Source: Suillus spraguei
Taxonomy: Eukaryota; Basidiomycota; Agaricomycetes; Boletales; Suillaceae
Assembly (NCBI GenBank): GCA_016800925.1
Contig: JABCPU010000048.1
Location: forward strand, 186,001-250,000
Reading direction: 5' to 3'
Length of the DNA stretch: 64,000 nucleotides
Shown here: in pieces, positions 57,801-64,000 of the stretch
How positions within the stretch are numbered: the stretch's first letter is position 1
Layout: each line of letters starts with the position of its first letter
The notes under the pieces: generated by a model
What the model saw: the letters and a program-made list of their open reading frames with translations, nothing else
Told to the model about the DNA's origin: nothing
Database searches by the model: none
Position numbers and translations under genes: made by a program

Positions 57801-60800
57801 ACTGAGTCCAATGTTAGTTCTGGACTGAGCCGCTGCAGGAAACCATTAATGCAATGCAACACAGTCGAAAGAAATACGAACTCGCGATTGCAGGTCTTCC
57901 ATTATATCTCTGACTCCCATGAGAGCCAAGGGGGTTAGTCGAACCATGATCTCCCTTTCGCATTGTATGCGGAAAGTTGTCGAGTGGACGGAACTCGTTC
58001 TTTCATTTGCTTGTACGATCGGACGTATTCTGGACGAATGCTTATCCTTTGGAGTTGTAATTCTAGGTTCCTGCTTTCTAATTGAAGGATAGTTGGGAAA
58101 AATGGGTTTGCAGGCTTTACCTTGATTATAACGAATGGCGAGTCCTCCCAGCTGTTGATGTCATCCAGATTGATGCTCTGGTACCACCTAGTGACACGAC
58201 GGTAACGCTTGATCAACGAGTGTCTTTGAGTCACGGCTGTCTGAACTCAGCAGTTGTAACGCTCTGCATTTGGAGATGACTCACATTTAGTCGAGGACCA
58301 GCTACTCATTGAGGATTCAGTATCTGTTAGGTCTTCGTCATCTGATTCCTCCCCTGACACAGAGATGTCGTCGTTGTCAACGACGGTCGATGGCGCAAGT
58401 CGACTCCTCCTGCAAAAACTATTATATCTAGTAGAATAGACTAAAAAACGGACAACATACGCCAGACGTGCATCACGATCTGCCTCGGAGATATTTTCCT
58501 CTCCGTCAGATTCTGAGAGATGGGAAAGTCGGGGCCACCATGCAGCCGTACTCTTGGAGTGTGCAATGCTTGTGGATGGTGCTGGAGGATGTGGATTTAA
58601 TCTGCAGAAATGTGGGAGGCGCGGAAGAGGAAGATGGAGTCCATTGCGATGGTGACTAAAATGCGTGCGCTGCAAGGACCGCATATTGTTAGGAAGAGAG
58701 GCTTTTCGTGCCCTCTCTACTTCATCGAGCAGATGTTGTACTCGATTTGTCAGCTCATCTTGCCCCTTCATGAAATCCATCTGCGATAAATTGCGGACTT
58801 TTGGGGATTTGTATATATCCAGGTTGATGTCTGTAGACAGGTCGGCCGCCTCACACCAGCTTGTCTTCGAATCCCTTGATGATAGCAAAATCTTCAGTGA
58901 CGCAAGGGGGAGTCTGATGCTCGTGAGCCTGCCACAAAATTGGCCTTCTAGATCATTGGTATGAACATTGAAGCCTGAAGGAATTGACAGGTTTACGGCT
59001 GTTGCACCAGCAGACCAAGTGACGTCAACATGGTTAGTCGAGAATCTGATGAAAGTGACTGAATAATCGTATCAACGAATGCTCTCCTGCAATGACAGTT
59101 CGCCTACCATCTGGATCTACGGGCACTCCGAACTCAGTCGCAGGAGCGTTGGCGAGGTCCGTATAATTAAGACGCACAGCATTCATGGATGCCAACAAGA
59201 TTCGAGCATCATGAGATGTCAATAGGGCCTTCACTGGTCCAATTGTAATTTCCCAAACACATACATATGTACGAGTACGCGGCTGTGACCCAAATAATCT
59301 GTTAGCGGTGATATTCAGACCTTGGAATTGAATGAGTGATGGTTATCAAGAACAAGCGGAACCGGCAATACCGTCGATTAAGAATGAGTCTTCGTAGCGT
59401 TGATGTCCATGGGCGAAGAAAGCGTGCTCAGAGCAGGCGTCAAGGATGGAACCTTTAATTGTGTTCAGATTCAGTGACATATCTGTTGCAAGGTTAAATA
59501 GTTGCAATCTATCGTCTGATGCTGACTTACCCATGAAATAATCATGCAGTCGCAAGTCCAGTTGAAGCACTGAACACGTCATGACTGTGGATGCGCCAAT
59601 GTCATCGAATGATCTGTCGCTTGCAACGCGCACTTCGTAGCCAGGCAAACCTGCTGGTAGAAGTATTACCCCAGACTGCAATTGTATCGATACCTGAACC
59701 TGTAGGGAGTTCGACTATATTTCTTCTGTCAGGTAACTTTCAAGACACAGTCGGTTCACTGACTTTGCCTGGTCGATACTTCATCTCCAGTGGATCTCCA
59801 ACCAAATTGAACCTCTTCCGTTTTTCAAGATACTCCACGAGCGTAGAAAAGTGGGTAAAAGAACCAAAATAATTGTCCCGAAGTACCATTAAGTACCTGG
59901 CAGACCATCCGAGAGCCTTGTATGCGACTTTACTAGTCTTAGTGGCAATGAGTAAGGGATGTGATCAGAAAATACTAGACATACCTCAACAGTGAGCTTT
60001 AATTGATCAATATTGTCAGGTTGAACATCGGCCCAGGAGTAATAAGAGGATCTAATGCGGAAGGTCGCTGCGTGAATTATACGATGTTCTTTCCCTGAAT
60101 TGTAGAGGTACTGCGTATTCCACCGTGGCAAGGAGAGAAAAACATTTACATCTGGAACATCAACGACGAACGGAATGGACGTCGCCTCGGGTCGATATAT
60201 ATTTGATGGGAAAGTGACTTGAATGTTAAAACGCGGTGCACGGATCGTCACCAACGCTGGATGTTGATGAATAATCATGTTTCTAACTAGGTAATAGAAT
60301 CCACTTACTGTTCTCCCCTTTGACCAGAGGTTTATCAATAATGTTCTGATCGTTGGCATATAGATTGAGCTCAAAGTGCTGCAGATCAAGCTCCAGCATA
60401 TAAATAGTCGGCACAAAAAGATTCCACTCAGTAGGTGGCCCAAAGGTCCAGTCCCGCGTCAAATCAGTGAACATATTGATGTGGTCTCGTAAGAGATATA
60501 TAACCGGTTGACGAAGGGAGATGGAGAATGACCAACGACGCTCAGCGTTCCATACAAGGGGTGATGGAAATGACGCATGAATCTATGCGGTTTTTAGCAT
60601 AATTTCCATGGGGTAGTAGGATATGTACGGACGCGACATGACTCAGCTGCAATGAGCTTGATATCATCGAGGCTCGACGCTACAGAGACTGTATCGAGAT
60701 GAACCTCCAAACGAGGTTCATATCCGTCGGGTCCTGTAACCATGGGCAAAAGGTAGCTAATTGAGGAGCTATCACCTGCAGTACAATGAAGAGTTGCATG

Positions 60801-62700
60801 TTCGCGCTTCCTTGGATGCGGATAGTCGCTGACACCATCCCATTGCCAGTTCTAAGAGAGGATAAACAAAGAGATACGGGCCTCTTGCCATGTATTCACC
60901 TTTGAATGCTCTCGGAAAGGAACGTACAGTACAGTCTTATCACGAAGTTCGACAAATACTTTCATTGCAGTCCAAGTACGTTTATCTCCTGGCTCAAGGT
61001 GTTTTGATACCTCCAGGTCGTGATACGTCGAGGGGAAGAATGTCCGTTGTAAATGAATTCTGAAAACAGAATTCAAATCATGAGCGCGCCTCCTGAATGA
61101 AAAAATAACCGTTACCGTTGACGATCAGCCCATGGTCCATAACGAATGGTTCCTTTTCTTATTACCAGATCTACACCCCACTCAGGAGGTAGGTCACCAT
61201 TGCCGATGTCATAGGATTCCAATCCCATGCCCCTTGGACCATCTTGCACAACAGGCACATCGCCGACGACATCTGTGTAATATGATAGCTCCAGAACGGG
61301 GGCTTCGATAATCCGCCGTTCAATAGCATACTCTAGAGCAGTAAAGTCAGCGCCGATGGGTGTTTCTTCGTCAATGCTCTTGGCAGATTTTCTGCTTTGA
61401 ATAGGGCCATGACTCTTCCTCTTCTCAGCTGCACGGCGGTCGTGAACGGACGAGCCATGGCCAGACGCATATAACTTCAGTCCTTTCCAAACCCTGGAGA
61501 ATGCCCGGAATGGAAGATAACCCAAAGGAACTAGTTCTAGGAACCGACTTGAATACGGCACAGCAATGACGTCAATAGAAGTCATTAAACGCAAACGCGA
61601 CAAACCTCGATGTTTCTGCATTCTCGCGAATGTGATGCCCTATTGTTGGCATGCTACCCTGGTAGTTGTCATTCTCAACAAGTTGCACGAGCACTTTCTG
61701 AAATTTCAAATTCAACAACTGTTTATAGAGGTCGCACTTCGACCTCGCCTGTCCAAGATGTCAGTATCAATGTGCATACCAGAGAAGAACAAGCCCACTT
61801 GGACAATGCCAAACGTGCCTTCCGCTCTATGGCATTCTGTGACCAAAAGACTTGGTGTTGAAGGATTACCACAAGTGATGGCAACCTTGGATAGCTCAAG
61901 TGCAATGGGCAAGATGTCATTCGGATCCAGATAGGGCATCTGACGTCTAATCCACGCCAGTGCAGCATGAATGACGGGAGGCGCTTTGATATTTGCTAGT
62001 GCGGGAGGGGGATAGAAACCTAGTCCTATAATCAAACAAGTGGGTTAGATGAATAACAAGTAGATGGAATGACGTACCTTCTGCCCCTGAAGTACGAGAA
62101 AACATTCTGCGAGGTTCCGAGACCTCTGGACATGGGGATGCCTTGGACTGCATTTGGGAGATGATATGATCATATGCCGCAGTCTTATTGTATAGAAGCC
62201 ACTCAAATCCTTGAATAGAAACCTTGATCCGGCAAGAGGGGAACGGCGACGTATGGTTGACTGTTAGAGCGTGCACTTGTTACTCAATGCGCAAAAAGGC
62301 CAAATAAACATCATTCTTACACTCTTCTCCACCAACATGGGCGTGATTCAAGTCATCCTCAGTAGCTGGGACGCGCAACCAATATCTCCAAGATATTTGA
62401 GCTGTCACAAATTTGATGGTCATATTACTGGAATGATAATTGACATCTTTGAGAAGTATGCGTCCCGCGAGGATTGAAAAGTGTATGGATCCTGGGCTAC
62501 ACCTTAAGTGATGCCAATGAGTCGAGTGTAATGGAAAACCGACCGATGTGCACCCATATACTAGAGCCTCCTTGTCGCCAGTACTTGACTCGTAGGAGAA
62601 GACTAATAAATCCAGAAATAATGCGGTTCCAGTAGAAAGTATAGAAGACCGCGGCTATAAGCACGCAGATGCAAGAAACCAAGAGGTAAATTTTGAGCAT
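51846..62700 (-). CDS. CSF1: CSF1, giant bridge-like lipid transfer protein (BLTP1/Tweek family)
   Basis: A single minus-strand gene of about 10.9 kb with many short introns, predicted at roughly 3,000 residues or more. The N-terminus from ATG 62700 is a membrane anchor (IYLLVSCICVLIAAVFYTFY, then WNRIISGFISLLLRV), followed across the first intron (about 62492-62543) by IGSIHFSILAGRILLKDVNY, the Csf1 signature, and ISWRYWLR. Downstream blocks include GFEWLLYNKTAAYDHII, ALAWIRRQMPYLDPNDILPI and the C-terminal RDRKIERLTMRQLGEATPDV with PQYVHEYATIPLEEIMEALL. The family forms a long hydrophobic groove that moves phospholipids between the ER and other membranes. I did not resolve every exon, so frame integrity throughout is not proved. 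Confidence 0.92.
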
Positions 62701-62928
62701 GATGTTGCACACAGTTGCAGTGACTCTCGCAGATTTAGGTTCGACAATGGGACTATAGGACCTCAAGAGACTATAATATGCCGCACTTTCTGCGTTGGAT
62801 GACTTGAAGCCCTTCGTGCTATGTGGTGTGGGTTAGAGCTGTAATGGTCATGTATTCGGCTTTAGTCAGTGGAAGTTCCGAAGCCTGTTCGCCGTTTAAC
62901 TTACAATTTGCGGTATTTAATGTGTTGC

Positions 62929-62942
62929 TAATTACGTAATTA
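62929..62942. promoter_or_regulatory. 14-bp palindrome TAATTACGTAATTA in the CSF1/CX9C divergent promoter
   Basis: A perfect palindrome centred between the divergent CSF1 (62700) and CX9C (63015) starts. Its core TTACGTAA matches the known Yap/Pap1-type bZIP site, so oxidative or stress-linked control of one or both genes is possible. Function is inferred from the motif only. Confidence 0.45.
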
Positions 62943-63014
62943 AATCTAATTCAAATTGCTGGGCGTAGCCAATTGCGAGTAGTGATACTTCTGCAAGTAC
63001 TCTGGTCGTCGGTC

Positions 63015-63266
63015 ATGCAGACAGCGAAGACAAGCACGACGCCTCTCAGGCAGTTAGCACTGCATTCTACTACCACATGCTCGTCGCATGCAACAGTATA
63101 TGGAAAATGCATACTTGCTGCTTATACAGATGTTCGCAAAGATTCTTGCAAACAGGAATTTGAAAAGTTCGGGCAGTGTTTGCGTGAAGCTGTATGTCTT
63201 CCTCATGACGATAAAAGAAGTATTTTCTGACGCTGTTTATTTCTCAAGGTGAAACGCAAATGGTGA
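63015..63266 (+). CDS. Twin CX9C mitochondrial protein, NDUFAF8-like
   Basis: Two exons (63015-63191, 63249-63266) give 64 residues ending VKRKW. The core has two CX9C motifs: CSSHATVYGKC and CKQEFEKFGQC, linked by ILAAYTDVRKDS. This is the coiled-coil-helix-coiled-coil-helix fold oxidised by Mia40 in the mitochondrial intermembrane space. Spacing, the YGKC and KDSC...EF elements, and size resemble the complex I assembly factor NDUFAF8; other twin-CX9C proteins remain possible. Its last exon of 18 bp would be missed by simple gene finders, which would stop at 63230. Confidence 0.8.
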
Positions 63267-63361
63267 TGTCTAGTTAAATACCTGCAAAGATAGACGTTCA
63301 GGAGATTATATAGATTTGGGTCCTTTTGGAAAGTCATGCTATTAAAATACATGCAACTAAA

Positions 63362-64000
63362 CTAGTCGAGGTCCTCAATTCCCATGCTCCCTGGTAACCT
63401 CTGCTCCGTCTCAGTTTGTTCCTGTCCATTTGAAGCTGTGGAACCATGTTCGGGCTGTGATGGACGTACTCTCGTCCTCATGAATGCCTGAATACGGAGG
63501 GGTATCACGGGGATGTTGGTGGTATTAGGAAGTGGAAGTGCCTCGATAGGCTGCTCTACTACCTCTGGAGCCGGCTGTCGTATGCGGTTTATCAGGGGCG
63601 CGAGGCGCAGGTCTACTATATATGTTCGTTCAGTACGGGAAGGTTTCGGTTGTTCATTCTCGATCGAGTATGAAAGTGGCAGTGTGGGGACGACAGGATG
63701 CTGAAGGAGAACCTCGGAGGTGATAGATGATGACTGCTGTAGCGACTTCTCGTACGTGAGCGTTTCCAACAATAATAGGAAACCCAAGATGAGGACGTCA
63801 AGCAGAAGGAGGTGCATTTTAGAGGGTGCATACTCTGTGAGGTCATTGTTTTCGTTTTCATGAAAACTGGTAGAATAATGAACGCACCCATTCCAACGAA
63901 ATCCAGTACGACCGTCCGCCCCTCAACCGTGCTTTCCCGTGCATGTAACCAGAAGCTTGGGAAATTGAGGAAGAAAGTGAGCAGGAACCATGATCGCAGG
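63362..64000 (-). CDS. DUF1746 membrane protein (partial, 5' end beyond the window)
   Basis: The minus-strand exon 63362 to about 63833 joins an upstream exon running off the window edge through an intron at about 63834-63885 (GTGCGTTC...CACAG). The joined reading is LTFFLNFPSFWLHARESTVE, VVLDFVGM, EYAPSKMHLLLLDVLIL, GFLLLLETLTYEKSL. That is the DUF1746 pattern: paired membrane spans with a WLHA...RTVVLDFVGM loop. The C-terminus is Pro/Glu-rich and probably cytosolic or disordered. No function can be given from the sequence. About 95 bp separate its stop from the CX9C gene, which converges on it. Confidence 0.8.

Overview
The window reads as nuclear DNA of a basidiomycete fungus, most likely an Agaricomycete. 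Genes are dense and cut by many introns of about 40-70 bp. The transposons are types common in mushrooms (Tnp2-type CACTA, KDZ, chromodomain Ty3/gypsy, hAT), and there are fungus-specific proteins (Zn2Cys6 factor, ALG14, Csf1, Rmt2, DUF1746). No rRNA, CRISPR or prokaryotic operon features were seen, and no convincing tRNA.

Region 1 (1-14,950) is a graveyard of nested transposons. A Tnp2-type CACTA transposase remnant (1-1413) and a Ulp1-type cysteine protease remnant (8982-9484) flank a nearly complete but frameshifted chromodomain Ty3/gypsy element (about 7.57 kb, LTRs of about 470 bp) that carries an extra ORF between pol and the 3' LTR. Next come a 280-bp direct duplication around an ACCGCTT-rich segment, a divergent long LTR (11043-12294), and a minus-strand KDZ transposase pseudogene split by a solo LTR with a perfect CTCGA target duplication. 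Many stops in these remnants look like CGA to TGA changes, which fits loss of methylated CpG.

Region 2 (14,950-19,600) is about 4.7 kb with no gene I can support. Region 3 (19,600-42,150) is gene-rich: a Zn2Cys6 regulator, U2AF small subunit, ALG14, CDC23/APC8, a GLTSCR1-domain protein, a mitochondrial carrier, a Fun30/SMARCAD1-type remodeller with an apparent one-base frameshift, TRAPP subunit BET5, an unknown two-pass membrane protein, RMT2 and an F-box/LRR protein.

Region 4 (42,150-48,250) is a segmental-duplication cluster. It holds three copies of a small secreted cysteine-rich protein gene, decayed pieces of the neighbouring F-box gene, a TA-flanked inverted-repeat element, a hAT remnant and a perfect 43-bp palindrome inside an apparent insertion. 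This is the best candidate for something lineage-specific and undescribed.

Region 5 (48,250-64,000) returns to housekeeping genes: PRKRIP1-like, NSA2 (with a one-codon first exon and a 6-bp microexon), YIP1, the giant lipid-transfer protein CSF1 (about 10.9 kb), a twin-CX9C NDUFAF8-like protein and a DUF1746 membrane protein cut by the window edge. The genes cover splicing, glycosylation, cell cycle, trafficking and ribosome assembly; beyond shared divergent promoters there is no sign that they form one pathway.
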